Both the position numbers and the translations under genes were made by a program. 64,000 nt of DNA from positions 21,186 through 85,185 of the forward strand of contig NZ_FZOA01000009.1 in NCBI RefSeq assembly GCF_900187985.1, given 5' to 3'. The notes below the pieces were generated by a model. It saw only the letters and a program-made list of their open reading frames with translations. It was not told the origin of the DNA and ran no database searches. The stretch comes from Methylobacillus rhizosphaerae (GTDB lineage Bacteria; Pseudomonadota; Gammaproteobacteria; Burkholderiales; Methylophilaceae). Every line of letters starts with the position of its first letter. The stretch's first letter is position 1. Below, piece after piece: positions 51,707 to 60,833 of this stretch.

Positions 51707-52059
51707 AAAATTCCCTTTCAAGGAAAACTGGCGACGCCTTGACTACTAAGGCATCAAAAGGGCGCAAGCAGCCATCATGACACCAGCTTTCAACAAGCAG
51801 TATCTGAGGCGCAATGACTAAATTTATTTTTTAGCATTCTTACCGGCGCACGGGCATAGCCACTAACCGGTAACAAATGCAAGAGAGCCGTAAAATTACA
51901 CTCGGCTTCGAGAGGCTAGGGCGATGAATCATCGATTCAGTGTGAATCGAGTCAGGCGGGCAGTATATAGCCTGGATATAATTTGTCAAAGGTTTTAACG
52001 CGAATTTAATCAAGTATGTGTTAAAATCGCGCACTTTTTCGCAAATAGAGTAATTACAC
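51707..52059. other. Divergent promoter region between helicase pair and typA
   Basis: No coding sequence was recognised. On the minus strand, GATGCCTT and AAGGCGTC (plus coordinates 51748-51755 and 51733-51740) form an 8-bp hairpin about 27 bases before the helicase start, which may control translation. On the plus strand, TGTTAAAAT at 52019-52027 is an extended -10 element for typA, with no convincing -35 partner. The transcript would start near 52034. Confidence 0.45.
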
Positions 52060-53868
52060 ATGTCGCGCGCCCTTCGTAATATTGCCATCATCGCCCACGT
52101 TGACCATGGCAAGACCACCATGGTGGACAAGCTCCTGCAACAGGCCGGTACATTTGCCGCCCACCAGCAGGTTTCAGAACGTGTCATGGACTCCGGTGAT
52201 ATTGAAAAGGAACGTGGCATCACGATTCTTGCCAAGAATACCGCCGTCAACTACGAAGGCACCCATATTAATATCGTCGATACACCAGGACACGCCGATT
52301 TCGGTGGCGAGGTTGAGCGTGTATTGGGCATGGTGGATGGTGTGGTACTGCTGGTGGATTCCGTAGAAGGCCCGATGCCGCAGACCCGTTTTGTGACCAA
52401 GAAGGCACTGGCGCTCGGTTTACGCCCCATCGTGGTAATTAATAAGGTGGATCGCCCCGGTGCGCGTCCTGACTGGGTAATCAACCAGACTTTTGATCTG
52501 TTTGCCAATCTAGGTGCAACCGACGAGCAACTCGATTTCCCGGTCGTCTACGCCTCTGGCCTGAATGGCTTTGCCAAGTTGGACCTGAAGCAAGAGTCCG
52601 ACAATATGCGTCCCCTGTTTGAGACTATTCTCAGCCATGTGCAGCCGCCTGTAGGCGATAGTGATGCTGGCCTGCAACTGCAGGTTTCCGCACTGGACTA
52701 CTCTACTTATACTGGTCGTCTGGGTGTTGGTCGTATCCGTAATGGCCGCATCAAGCCAGGCCAAGTGGTTTCCGTTATGAAGGGAGATGAACAGGTCGCT
52801 CAGGGCCGTATCAACCAGGTGCTGGGCTTCCGTGGCCTGGAACGCGTGCAGGTGGAAGAAGCTGAGGCTGGTGATATCGTCATTATTTCCGGGATTGAGG
52901 AAATCGGCATTGGTGTTACCGTTGCTGACCGCGATAACCCTGTCGGTCTGCCCGTATTGGCAGTAGATGAACCTACCCTGACCATGGATTTCATGGTGAA
53001 TACCTCACCATTGGCAGGTACTGAAGGCAAGTTCGTCACCAGCCGTCAGATTCGTGACCGTCTGAACAAAGAGCTGCTGACCAATGTGGCGCTCAAGGTG
53101 GAAGATACGGCTGATGCGGATATTTTCCGTGTCTCCGGTCGTGGTGAACTGCACCTGACCATTTTGCTGGAAAACATGCGCCGCGAAGGATATGAGATTG
53201 CCGTGGGCAAGCCTCGCGTGGTGTATAAAGAAATTGATGGTCAGAAGTGTGAGCCTTATGAAATCCTCACAGTTGACCTGGAAGATGATTGCCAGGGCGC
53301 AGTAATGGAAGAGCTGGGTCGTCGTCGTGGTGAACTGCAGAACATGGAATCCGACGGCAATGGTCGTACCCGCCTGGAATACAAGATTCCGGCACGTGGC
53401 CTGATCGGTTTCCAGAGCGAGTTCCTTACCATGACACGTGGTACCGGCCTGATGGCACATATTTTTGATGAATATGCCCCGGTGAAGGCAGATATGCCAG
53501 GTCGCCGTAATGGTGTACTGATTTCTTCCGAGCAGGGTGAAGCAGTGGCTTATGCGCTGTGGAAATTGCAGGATCGAGGCCGTATGTTCTCCGTGCCTGG
53601 CGATAAACTGTATGAAGGCATGATCATCGGTATCCATAGCCGGGATAATGACCTGGTGGTCAACCCGATTAAGGGAAAGCAATTGACCAACGTCCGTGCC
53701 TCTGGCACTGATGAAGCCGTTCGTCTGATTCCGCCTGTGCAGCTGACCCTGGAATCTGCTGTGGAATTCATTGATGACGACGAGTTGGTGGAAATTACCC
53801 CGAAAAATATCCGTATCCGCAAGCGTCACCTGCTGGAGCATGAACGTAAACGCGCTGCCAAAGACTGA
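52060..53868 (+). CDS. typA: Ribosome-associated GTPase TypA/BipA
   Basis: The 602-residue translational GTPase has G1 [10 protein letters not shown]2 around KERGITI, G3 [15 protein letters not shown]4 NKVDR and the EF-G-like domains II, III and V. The TypA-specific C-terminal domain follows ([27 protein letters not shown]). TypA binds the ribosome and aids 50S assembly and growth at low temperature or under stress. It lies divergent from two DEAD-box helicase genes, all plausibly linked to ribosome biogenesis in the cold. A terminator follows. Confidence 0.97.
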   Translation: MSRALRNIAIIAHVDHGKTTMVDKLLQQAGTFAAHQQVSERVMDSGDIEKERGITILAKNTAVNYEGTHINIVDTPGHADFGGEVERVLGMVDGVVLLVDSVEGPMPQTRFVTKKALALGLRPIVVINKVDRPGARPDWVINQTFDLFANLGATDEQLDFPVVYASGLNGFAKLDLKQESDNMRPLFETILSHVQPPVGDSDAGLQLQVSALDYSTYTGRLGVGRIRNGRIKPGQVVSVMKGDEQVAQGRINQVLGFRGLERVQVEEAEAGDIVIISGIEEIGIGVTVADRDNPVGLPVLAVDEPTLTMDFMVNTSPLAGTEGKFVTSRQIRDRLNKELLTNVALKVEDTADADIFRVSGRGELHLTILLENMRREGYEIAVGKPRVVYKEIDGQKCEPYEILTVDLEDDCQGAVMEELGRRRGELQNMESDGNGRTRLEYKIPARGLIGFQSEFLTMTRGTGLMAHIFDEYAPVKADMPGRRNGVLISSEQGEAVAYALWKLQDRGRMFSVPGDKLYEGMIIGIHSRDNDLVVNPIKGKQLTNVRASGTDEAVRLIPPVQLTLESAVEFIDDDELVEITPKNIRIRKRHLLEHERKRAAKD

Positions 53869-53891
53869 TCAGTCACCAAGGTATCGTTAAC

Positions 53892-53917
53892 AAACCCCGG
53901 CTTGCCGGGGTTTTATT
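53892..53917 (+). terminator. Rho-independent terminator after typA
   Basis: AAACCCCGG (53892-53900) and CCGGGGTTT (53904/5-53913) pair around CTTG and are followed by TATTTT. Confidence 0.9.
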
Positions 53918-54130
53918 TTGCCTGTAAAGGATACTTTCCGACTTTCGATGGGAGTTGATATTGGTGTGAATGGGATATTTTCCTAATTTCTATTGCCAAG
54001 CCCTATATCCTTCATGCAGAATGCCTCGTGAATATACAACATTGTATATGCATTGATCTCAATGATATTGGATAGCATTGCATCAACGGTCAGAGAGCCG
54101 ATATGCATCAATAAGCCGTGGGGATGAGGT

Positions 54131-55852
54131 ATGAAACAAGGTGTACATGCAGTCAGGCAGCCAGGTCAGAAAGAGGTGCATGCACTCTTCAATCTATACA
54201 ATACTGGACAGTTGCAGGCGGCTGAGTCAAATGCAAAAGCATTGCTGAAGCAGTATCCTGGCGCATTGGTTGTTTACAATGTGCTGGGTGTTGCGCTGGA
54301 GGGGCAGGGTAAGCTGGAAGAGGCGGTGCAATATTATCGCAAGGCCTTGGTGATTAATCCCTCAATTTCTGAATTGCACTTTAATCTGGGGTCGGTATTG
54401 TCACAGCTTGGACGTGACGACGAGGCGGTAGCATCTTATCAACGTGCGATACAGATCAGCCCTGGCCTGGCCGTGGCACATTTCAATCTTGCGACTTTAT
54501 TGCAGAAAAAATCATTGCTCGATGAAGCGGTGCGGCATTATCGCCAGGCTGTCGTTATAGAGCCTGGTTTTTTTGAGGCCTACGGCGCCATGGGGACTGC
54601 CATGCAGCAGCAGGGGCATCTGGATGATGCAATTGCCTGTTATCGCCAGGCATTGGCAATTTCTGATCATGCACTGGGTCATTTCAACCTGGCGACTGCA
54701 TTGCGGGACCGTGGAGGGCTGGAGCAGGCCATTGCGCATTATCGGCAAGCCATAGTATTGCAGCCCAATTATGCCGATGCTCACAATAACCTGGGGGAAG
54801 TGTTCCGTGACCAGGGGCATATGGAGCATGCTGTAGCATGTTATCAAAAGGCTCTGGCGATGATGCCTGGCCACCGGGCAGCTGCATTCAATATGGCCCA
54901 GTTTCTTTATGATGCTGGACAGTTCTCAAAGGCCATACCCTATTTTGAAATGTCCGGCCTGGAAGACTGGCAGGAGCGCATCCTGTACTGCCTGTATAAA
55001 TCTGGTCAATACGAGTTATTCCAGCAGCGCCTGCAGCCCCTGTTGATGCAAAAGGAGCATGTGTCTCCTTTCCTGGCAACGCTTGCCACCCATTATGCGA
55101 CCAATTTCCGCCAGAACAATGCATATCGTTTTTGTGCTCAGCCGGTCGATTTTGTGTTTCATCGCAGCATTCCTGCACTTGCTCAATTAGAAAATACGTT
55201 GCTGGCACAGTTGCTTAAGGATATTAATCTCACGGAAATTGCTGAACGTAAACAAGGGCGCTTGCATCATGGTATGCAGTCGGCCGGTAATCTGTTCAAG
55301 CGGCAGGAGGAGTCATTCCGCACATTGGCTGACCTGATCAAGAAAGAGGTTCATGCCTATGCCGGGGAATTTGCCCAGCGTGATTGTGACCTGATGCGGT
55401 ATTTCCCTGACGATATTGAATTTGCCAGTTCCTGGTATGTGCGCATGCGCCAGGGCGGACACCTGACATCACATATTCATGAGATTGGCTGGTTGAGCGG
55501 CTGTGTCTATCTGGCGTTGCCGCAACAAGTACCAGGCAGGGACGATGGGTGTATCGAGTTCAGCACGCATGGGGATGATTATCCTAAACTGCATGAAGAT
55601 TTTCCGGTAAAGACTGTCCAGCCACGGGTAGGCGATATCGTCTTGTTTCCATCCTCTCTGTTCCATCGGACTATTCCGTTCCATTCCGATGAGGAGCGTA
55701 TCTGTATTGCATTCGATATCAAGCCTGCGAGCAAGTTTTCGCGGGAGATGCTCAGCTTTAACAGTATGAAAACCATGATGCTGGGTGCCATGAGCATGAT
55801 TGCAGCTGAGTTTGCAGAGGTATCTCTCTGGGCTGTGAGAGGTTTTATTTAG
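54131..55852 (+). CDS. TPR-repeat protein with C-terminal 2OG-Fe(II) oxygenase domain
   Basis: The 573-residue protein begins with about eight tetratricopeptide repeats (residues 15-290), with recurrent A-x-x-x-Y-x-x-A-L/I and P-x-x-A-x-x-N/H patterns such as EEAVQYYRKALVINPS. The C-terminal ~200 residues match the putative 2OG-Fe(II) oxygenase family. Iron ligands are probably in HLTSHIHEIGWLSGCVYL and GDIVLFPSSLFHRTIPF, with an Arg for 2-oxoglutarate nearby (EERICIAFDI). No signal peptide is present. It may hydroxylate a protein bound by the TPRs, but substrate and pathway are unknown. The gene stands alone between typA and rmuC. Confidence 0.88.
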   Translation: MKQGVHAVRQPGQKEVHALFNLYNTGQLQAAESNAKALLKQYPGALVVYNVLGVALEGQGKLEEAVQYYRKALVINPSISELHFNLGSVLSQLGRDDEAVASYQRAIQISPGLAVAHFNLATLLQKKSLLDEAVRHYRQAVVIEPGFFEAYGAMGTAMQQQGHLDDAIACYRQALAISDHALGHFNLATALRDRGGLEQAIAHYRQAIVLQPNYADAHNNLGEVFRDQGHMEHAVACYQKALAMMPGHRAAAFNMAQFLYDAGQFSKAIPYFEMSGLEDWQERILYCLYKSGQYELFQQRLQPLLMQKEHVSPFLATLATHYATNFRQNNAYRFCAQPVDFVFHRSIPALAQLENTLLAQLLKDINLTEIAERKQGRLHHGMQSAGNLFKRQEESFRTLADLIKKEVHAYAGEFAQRDCDLMRYFPDDIEFASSWYVRMRQGGHLTSHIHEIGWLSGCVYLALPQQVPGRDDGCIEFSTHGDDYPKLHEDFPVKTVQPRVGDIVLFPSSLFHRTIPFHSDEERICIAFDIKPASKFSREMLSFNSMKTMMLGAMSMIAAEFAEVSLWAVRGFI

Positions 55853-55942
55853 TCAGATTGGTACTTCTGGTTCTTTCTTGACCCAGGTTCGATACGACCA
55901 TTTTTCAACTAGTTGCCTGGCTGCCCAGCCGGTGGGGAGGGG

Positions 55943-57289
55943 ATGCGTTATAATTCCCTCCCTATGATCTCTATTCTTACCCTAGCTCTTTCCTTTGCGA
56001 TTCTTCTGCTTTTGCTATGGCTGGCTTATCGTCAGCTGAATAGCAGCGATGCCAATCAGGTATTACTGCAGCAACTGGAGGAAAAACACCGTGCAATGCT
56101 GCATGATCTGAATGATGGGTTGAATAAATTGGGTGACCGCCTGAACCAGACTTTCAGTGAACAATCTGAGCGCCTGCGTATTTCTGTTGCCCAGGAATTG
56201 CAGCAGACCCGGGATGCCATGCAGGTATTGCAATTGAGGCAGACAGAAAGCCTGGCGCAGACGCGGGAAACTGTGCTGGAACGCTTGCATGTCACTTTGT
56301 CAGAACAGGGCAAGGCTGAGCAAGCATTGATTCAGGACACTATGCTCAAGGCCACGACACAACTGACTGGCAGCATCGAGAGCCTGACCAAGGCTGTGGA
56401 CCAGCGTCTGGAGCAGATTGGTGGCAAGGTATCGGAACGACTGGATGAAGGCTTCAAGAAAACCAATGATACTTTCATGCGCGTGATGGAGCGCCTGGCG
56501 ACGATTGATGAAGCACAGAAGAAAATTGACGGGCTGACTACCAATGTGGTGAGTTTGCAGGAATTGCTTGGAGACAAGCGCTCACGAGGCGCATTCGGCG
56601 AGGTGCAGCTTGAGGCGTTGGTGCGTAATGTATTGCCCGTCAGTTCCTATGAGATGCAGTATGTGCTGAGCAATGGTACCCGCGTGGATTGTGCCTTGTT
56701 CCTGCCTGAGCCTACCGGTACCGTGGCTGTGGACTCCAAGTTCCCGCTGGAGAATTACCATCGCATGCTGGATCGCGATATTGCAGATGCTGAGCGTATG
56801 GCTGCACAGCGGCAGTTCAAGGCAGATGTCAAAAAACATATTGATGATATTGCCGGAAAATATATTATTTCCGGTATCACGTCTGATGGTGCAGTGATGT
56901 TCATTCCGGCGGAAGCCGTGTTTGCGGAAATACATGCTTATCATGCAGATATTGTCGATTACGCCATGCAGCGCCGGGTGTGGATCGTATCTCCTACCAC
57001 GCTGATGGCAGTGCTCAATACAGCGCGTGCTGTACTCAAGGATGTGGAAACGCGTAAGCAGGTGCATATCATCAAGGATGAGCTGGGCAAACTTTCCAAA
57101 GAGTTCTCCCGCTTTGATGTGCGTATGAAAAAGCTGGCCGATCATATTCGCCAGGCACATGAGGATGTACAGGATGTTCATACCACCAGCCAGAAAATCT
57201 CACGCCGCTTCGCCCAGATAGAGCGGGTGGAGCTGGAAGGCGAAATCCAGGCCGGCCTGGCGTTGCCGGATAATGATATAGAGGATTAG
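55943..57289 (+). CDS. rmuC: DNA recombination protein RmuC
   Basis: The protein (448 residues from the ATG at 55943, which follows GGGGAGG) has an N-terminal transmembrane helix (ISILTLALSFAILLLLLWLA) and a long coiled coil to about residue 210. The RmuC nuclease-like domain follows, with SRGAFGEVQLEALVRNVLP, VDSKFPLENYHRML and YAMQRRVWIVSPTTLMAVLN. RmuC limits inversions at short inverted repeats in E. coli. The start is uncertain: TATAAT at 55949-55954 would put transcription near 55961 and suggest the ATG at 55964. The next small gene begins eight bases after the stop. Confidence 0.95.
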   Translation: MRYNSLPMISILTLALSFAILLLLLWLAYRQLNSSDANQVLLQQLEEKHRAMLHDLNDGLNKLGDRLNQTFSEQSERLRISVAQELQQTRDAMQVLQLRQTESLAQTRETVLERLHVTLSEQGKAEQALIQDTMLKATTQLTGSIESLTKAVDQRLEQIGGKVSERLDEGFKKTNDTFMRVMERLATIDEAQKKIDGLTTNVVSLQELLGDKRSRGAFGEVQLEALVRNVLPVSSYEMQYVLSNGTRVDCALFLPEPTGTVAVDSKFPLENYHRMLDRDIADAERMAAQRQFKADVKKHIDDIAGKYIISGITSDGAVMFIPAEAVFAEIHAYHADIVDYAMQRRVWIVSPTTLMAVLNTARAVLKDVETRKQVHIIKDELGKLSKEFSRFDVRMKKLADHIRQAHEDVQDVHTTSQKISRRFAQIERVELEGEIQAGLALPDNDIED

Positions 57290-57296
57290 ATGAAAT

Positions 57297-57476
57297 ATGA
57301 GCAGTGAACAGGGTTTGATTATGCTGGTGCAGCAATATGCTGCCAAATTTGGTATTACGTTCAGTTCCAGCCTGATGGACAACGAAGAGTACAAAGCAAG
57401 ATTACTGGTGCTGATGGCAGAGGCAATCAGTGGCAAGCGCGGGCCGGTCACTGACGAGGATGTCACTGGCGCATGA
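57297..57476 (+). CDS. Small 59-residue hypothetical protein in the moaD-moaE operon
   Basis: An open frame from the ATG at 57297 encodes 59 residues, starting MSSEQGLIMLVQQYAAKFGI and ending PVTDEDVTGA. It is predicted to be mostly helical and acidic with no membrane segment. Its stop overlaps the moaD start in an ATGA (57473-57476), and it begins eight bases after the rmuC stop, so gene packing strongly suggests it is real. No family was recognised. A role linked to molybdopterin synthase is only guilt by association. The ribosome-binding site is weak. Confidence 0.6.
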   Translation: MSSEQGLIMLVQQYAAKFGITFSSSLMDNEEYKARLLVLMAEAISGKRGPVTDEDVTGA

Positions 57477-57724
57477 TCCAGCTGCTGTATTTTGCCCGGC
57501 TGCGGGAAAGTCTGGGAACCAGGAGTGAACAACTGGAATGGCCGGTACCAGCCAGCATCGCGGAGCTGAAACGACAACTGGCTGCGCGTGGCGGGAACTG
57601 GCATGAGCAGTTTGCCGACAATCCCAGCTTGTGCGTGGCTGTGAATCAGCAACTGGCAACAGAAACCGCTACAGTCCAGCCAGGCGATGAAATTGCATTC
57701 TTTCCACCAGTAACCGGGGGCTGA
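57473..57724 (+). CDS. moaD: Molybdopterin synthase sulfur-carrier subunit
   Basis: The 83-residue ubiquitin-fold protein starts MIQLLYFARLRESLG and ends with the required Gly-Gly in FFPPVTGG, which is adenylated and converted to the thiocarboxylate. NQQLA and the LQPGDEIAFFPPVTGG tail are typical of MoaD. It donates sulfur to precursor Z with MoaE. It overlaps the preceding small gene by four bases and abuts moaE directly. Confidence 0.95.
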   Translation: MIQLLYFARLRESLGTRSEQLEWPVPASIAELKRQLAARGGNWHEQFADNPSLCVAVNQQLATETATVQPGDEIAFFPPVTGG

Positions 57725-58174
57725 ATGACAGTACGTGTGCAAGAGGCAGATTTTGATACCGGAGCGGAAATTGCACAGCTGCGACTCCAGTATCCAATGG
57801 CAGGCGCTGTTGTCGCGTTTGTTGGCCAGGTGCGGGACCTGAACGACGGTAAGGCGGTTTCCAGGTTGACGCTGGAGCATTATCCTGGCATGACGGAAAA
57901 ATCACTGGCTACCATCATCGAGCAGGCCATGCAGCGCTGGCCGTTGCTGGATGCCACAGTGATTCATCGTGTCGGGGAGTTACCACCGCAAGCACAGATT
58001 GTGCTGGTGGCTGTGGCCAGTGCGCATCGCGGTGATGCCTTCGCTGCCTGCGAATTCATCATGGACTATCTCAAGACAGAAGCGCCTTTCTGGAAGCGGG
58101 AAGCGACTTCAGAAGGCACAGTCTGGCTGGATGCGCGTGACAGCGACCAGTTATCACGGAAACGTTGGCAATAA
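57725..58174 (+). CDS. moaE: Molybdopterin synthase catalytic subunit
   Basis: The 149-residue protein has MoaE signatures: GAVVAFVGQVRDLNDG, LTLEHYPGMTEKSL, IHRVGELPPQAQIVLVAVAS, AHRGDAFAACEFIMDYLK and the active-site lysine region TEAPFWKRE. MoaE and MoaD form the heterotetramer that inserts the dithiolene sulfurs to make molybdopterin. The start directly follows the moaD stop. Other moa genes are outside the window. A molybdenum enzyme such as formate dehydrogenase would be a natural client in a methylotroph, by inference. Confidence 0.96.
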   Translation: MTVRVQEADFDTGAEIAQLRLQYPMAGAVVAFVGQVRDLNDGKAVSRLTLEHYPGMTEKSLATIIEQAMQRWPLLDATVIHRVGELPPQAQIVLVAVASAHRGDAFAACEFIMDYLKTEAPFWKREATSEGTVWLDARDSDQLSRKRWQ

Positions 58175-58207
58175 GCCTTTTTTATCCTTAATCATTAAAG
58201 TCATCTG

Positions 58208-60376
58208 ATGCTAAGCAAGCTCACGCCGTCACAACTCAATATTTCCATTGATCCGCAAACTCTGGGCTTCAGCAATACACTGGAGTTGTTGACAGAGACG
58301 CAAGCCACGACATCATCATGGATAGGCCAGAATCGTGCATTCGCTGCTGCCAGCACAGGGATGCGTATGCAGCATGCCGGACATCATATACTGGTGATTG
58401 GCGAGCCGAGATCAGGTCGTACCACCCTGATCAGGAATATGGCAGAAAATGAATTGGCACATCAGCCATTGCCGCCTGACCTGGTTTACCTGCTGAATGT
58501 GCAGGTGCCGGAAAAGCCATACTTGTTACGTCTCAAGGCTGGAAAAGGTAATGAGCTGCGCCAGTTACTGGATCAGATTGTCCGCAGGCAGTTACGTATC
58601 ATCCCGGAGCTGTTGCAATCTGGACGTGTATCCCAGGCTGAAGGGCAGGGTGATGACCCTGTATTGCTGCAATTAGCCGAGACAAAACTGAAGCTGTATC
58701 TTGAGCAGGAGTTTGCTCAGGTACGGGAGCGCATGCAGGATAGTGTGCTTGATACTGCTTTATTTGAGCATTGGATTGCACAGTTGACGCAAGAGGTGCT
58801 GGACAATCTGGACGTATTCGCCTCAGCAACAGGCAGTGAGTCTGATGGCATGCTGGAAGCATTTTGTGGACGGTTTCGTGCCAATGTGCTGGTCAATAAT
58901 AGTGGCCTTACCGGGGCGCCGGTCATTTATGACGATGATCCCAGCTATGCCTCTTTATTTGGCGGCATAGAGTCGGCATCTGAACAGCAGGTGGCAGATT
59001 TTATGCGCTTCAGGGCTGGAAAATTGCTGTGTGCGAATGGTGGTGTTTTGCTGTTGCATCTGGAGGATATTCTGACGGATCAACAGCAGGGCGCCAATTC
59101 CATACTGGATAAACTGATGCGGGTACTGCGTAATCGTAAGCTGCAAATCGAGGATGCTGCCAGTGTGTCTGCTAATGCTGCATTGAACCCTCTGGTGTCC
59201 GAGGCTGTATCTCTTGATTTAAAATTGATCCTGATCGCCAGCAGGGAAGATTATTATCATCTGCATGAACAGCATGGTGCATTTCTTGAAAATTTCAGCG
59301 TCCAGGTCGAGTTTGCCGAGAGCATGCTGGCAGGCGCTGATGCCTATCATGAACTGGCACGTTATATCGCACATGTCTGTCACAATCATCACCTGCCACA
59401 TTTCACTGCTCCAGCAGTGGCGCGATTGTTGCAAATATTGCATGAATGGGAAGAGGATCAGGCGCGCGTCAGCCTGCAATTGGGACGGTTGATCCCGTTA
59501 CTGCAAGAGATTGCCGCCTTGACTGCTGCCGGTAATTTTGCGGACGTAGCTGAAGTCGAGTTGGTATTGAGTGCTGTACACAATCGTCATGGATATGCCG
59601 AACAGCAGATACGGGAATCCATCCTGGATGGTGAACTGGTGATCAATGTGCATGGACATGAGGCAGGGCGTATTAATGGCTTGACGCATATTGATGTGGG
59701 AAGTGCTGCGTTTGGATCCCCAGTACAGATATCTGCGCGTTGTTACCCTGGACGTCAGGGAGTTATCAACATTGACCGTGAAGTCAAGATGACTGGCCCG
59801 CAACATGATAAAGGCATGTTTATCCTGCAGAATTGGTTGGCTGCGACATTTGCGCAACAAGCACCATTGACCTTGAATGCTTCCCTGGTGTTTGAGCAGG
59901 AGTATCACGGTGTAGAAGGTGATTCTGCTTCTTGTGCTGAGTTGTATGCCTTGCTTTCCAGTCTTTCCGGTTTGCCTTTATTGCAAGGTATAGCTGTCAC
60001 GGGAGCACTCAACCAACATGGTGATGTGCTGCCGGTAGGTGGAATCAACGAAAAAATAGAAGGTCATTTCAGGCTTTGCGAGAAGCTGGGACTGGATGGG
60101 CAGCAGGGTGTGCTCCTGCCTGCGCGTAATGCACGCCATGTACTCCTGCACAAGGATATTGTGCGTGCCGTGGCTGATGGAAAATTTCATATCTACACCA
60201 TGGAACATGTACTGGATGGTATCGCGCATTTGACTGGTATGCCGGCTGGCAGCCCAGATAGGCAAGGTATGTATCCAGATGAAACCGTGCTGGGGAGGGT
60301 GCAACATACCTTGCAGGCATATCAAGGTATATACCAGCGTAACCATCAATTTTCCGTAAAGCCATCACATGAGTGA
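58208..60376 (+). CDS. Lon-like protease (YcbZ/LonC type) with degenerate ATPase site
   Basis: The 722-residue protein joins a divergent AAA+ region (about 35-400) to a C-terminal Lon protease domain (about 500-690). The proteolytic dyad is present: Ser573 in EGDSASCAE and Lys616 in GGINEKIEGH, 43 residues apart as in E. coli Lon. The ATPase part looks impaired. The P-loop is GEPRSGRTT, with Arg71 where Lys is expected, and the Walker B-like segment GGVLLLHLEDIL has His in place of the usual Asp. Family relatives such as E. coli YcbZ also have unusual ATPase regions. Its 3' end overlaps hslR by eight bases. Confidence 0.9.
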   Translation: MLSKLTPSQLNISIDPQTLGFSNTLELLTETQATTSSWIGQNRAFAAASTGMRMQHAGHHILVIGEPRSGRTTLIRNMAENELAHQPLPPDLVYLLNVQVPEKPYLLRLKAGKGNELRQLLDQIVRRQLRIIPELLQSGRVSQAEGQGDDPVLLQLAETKLKLYLEQEFAQVRERMQDSVLDTALFEHWIAQLTQEVLDNLDVFASATGSESDGMLEAFCGRFRANVLVNNSGLTGAPVIYDDDPSYASLFGGIESASEQQVADFMRFRAGKLLCANGGVLLLHLEDILTDQQQGANSILDKLMRVLRNRKLQIEDAASVSANAALNPLVSEAVSLDLKLILIASREDYYHLHEQHGAFLENFSVQVEFAESMLAGADAYHELARYIAHVCHNHHLPHFTAPAVARLLQILHEWEEDQARVSLQLGRLIPLLQEIAALTAAGNFADVAEVELVLSAVHNRHGYAEQQIRESILDGELVINVHGHEAGRINGLTHIDVGSAAFGSPVQISARCYPGRQGVINIDREVKMTGPQHDKGMFILQNWLAATFAQQAPLTLNASLVFEQEYHGVEGDSASCAELYALLSSLSGLPLLQGIAVTGALNQHGDVLPVGGINEKIEGHFRLCEKLGLDGQQGVLLPARNARHVLLHKDIVRAVADGKFHIYTMEHVLDGIAHLTGMPAGSPDRQGMYPDETVLGRVQHTLQAYQGIYQRNHQFSVKPSHE

Positions 60377-60761
60377 AGACGCAAAGTGCCGCCTGGACAA
60401 ATGGCTGTGGACCGCGAGGTTTTTCAAGACCCGTAGCCTGGCGACTGATGCGGTGGATACTGGCAAGGTGCATGTGGATGGAGATAGGGTAAAGCCTGCC
60501 AAGGAAGTGCGTGTCGGGCAGTATATCCATATCCGCCGCAAGGAGCTGGAAATGGAAGTCGTGGTGCGCGGACTCAGTACACAGCGTCGTGGTGCGCCAG
60601 AGGCAGCGTTATTGTACGAGGAAACCCCGGAAAGCATCAGCAAGCGCGAGAATCTTGCAGTCACGCGTGAGTATGAGCATGGCCAGCGTGAGCGTGGCAT
60701 GGGGCGTCCTACCAAACGCCAGCGACGTGATATCAAGAAATTTACTGGTATCGATTGGTAG
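60369..60761 (+). CDS. hslR: Heat-shock ribosome-binding protein Hsp15
   Basis: The 130-residue protein has an S4 RNA-binding domain (CRLDKWLWTARFFKTRSLAT, AVDTGKVHVDGDRVKPAKEV) and a basic C-terminus (GRPTKRQRRDIKKF). Hsp15 rescues 50S subunits blocked with peptidyl-tRNA after heat shock. It overlaps the Lon-like protease gene by eight bases, so the two are coexpressed, which makes sense for a protein-quality-control pair. Confidence 0.94.
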   Translation: MSEDAKCRLDKWLWTARFFKTRSLATDAVDTGKVHVDGDRVKPAKEVRVGQYIHIRRKELEMEVVVRGLSTQRRGAPEAALLYEETPESISKRENLAVTREYEHGQRERGMGRPTKRQRRDIKKFTGIDW

Positions 60762-60833
60762 TATCCGGGGAGTTGCCCTCCAGGTTTGTGCTACAACACA
60801 TCCAGGACAATGGCAGGAGGGCAGGGAGAATGA

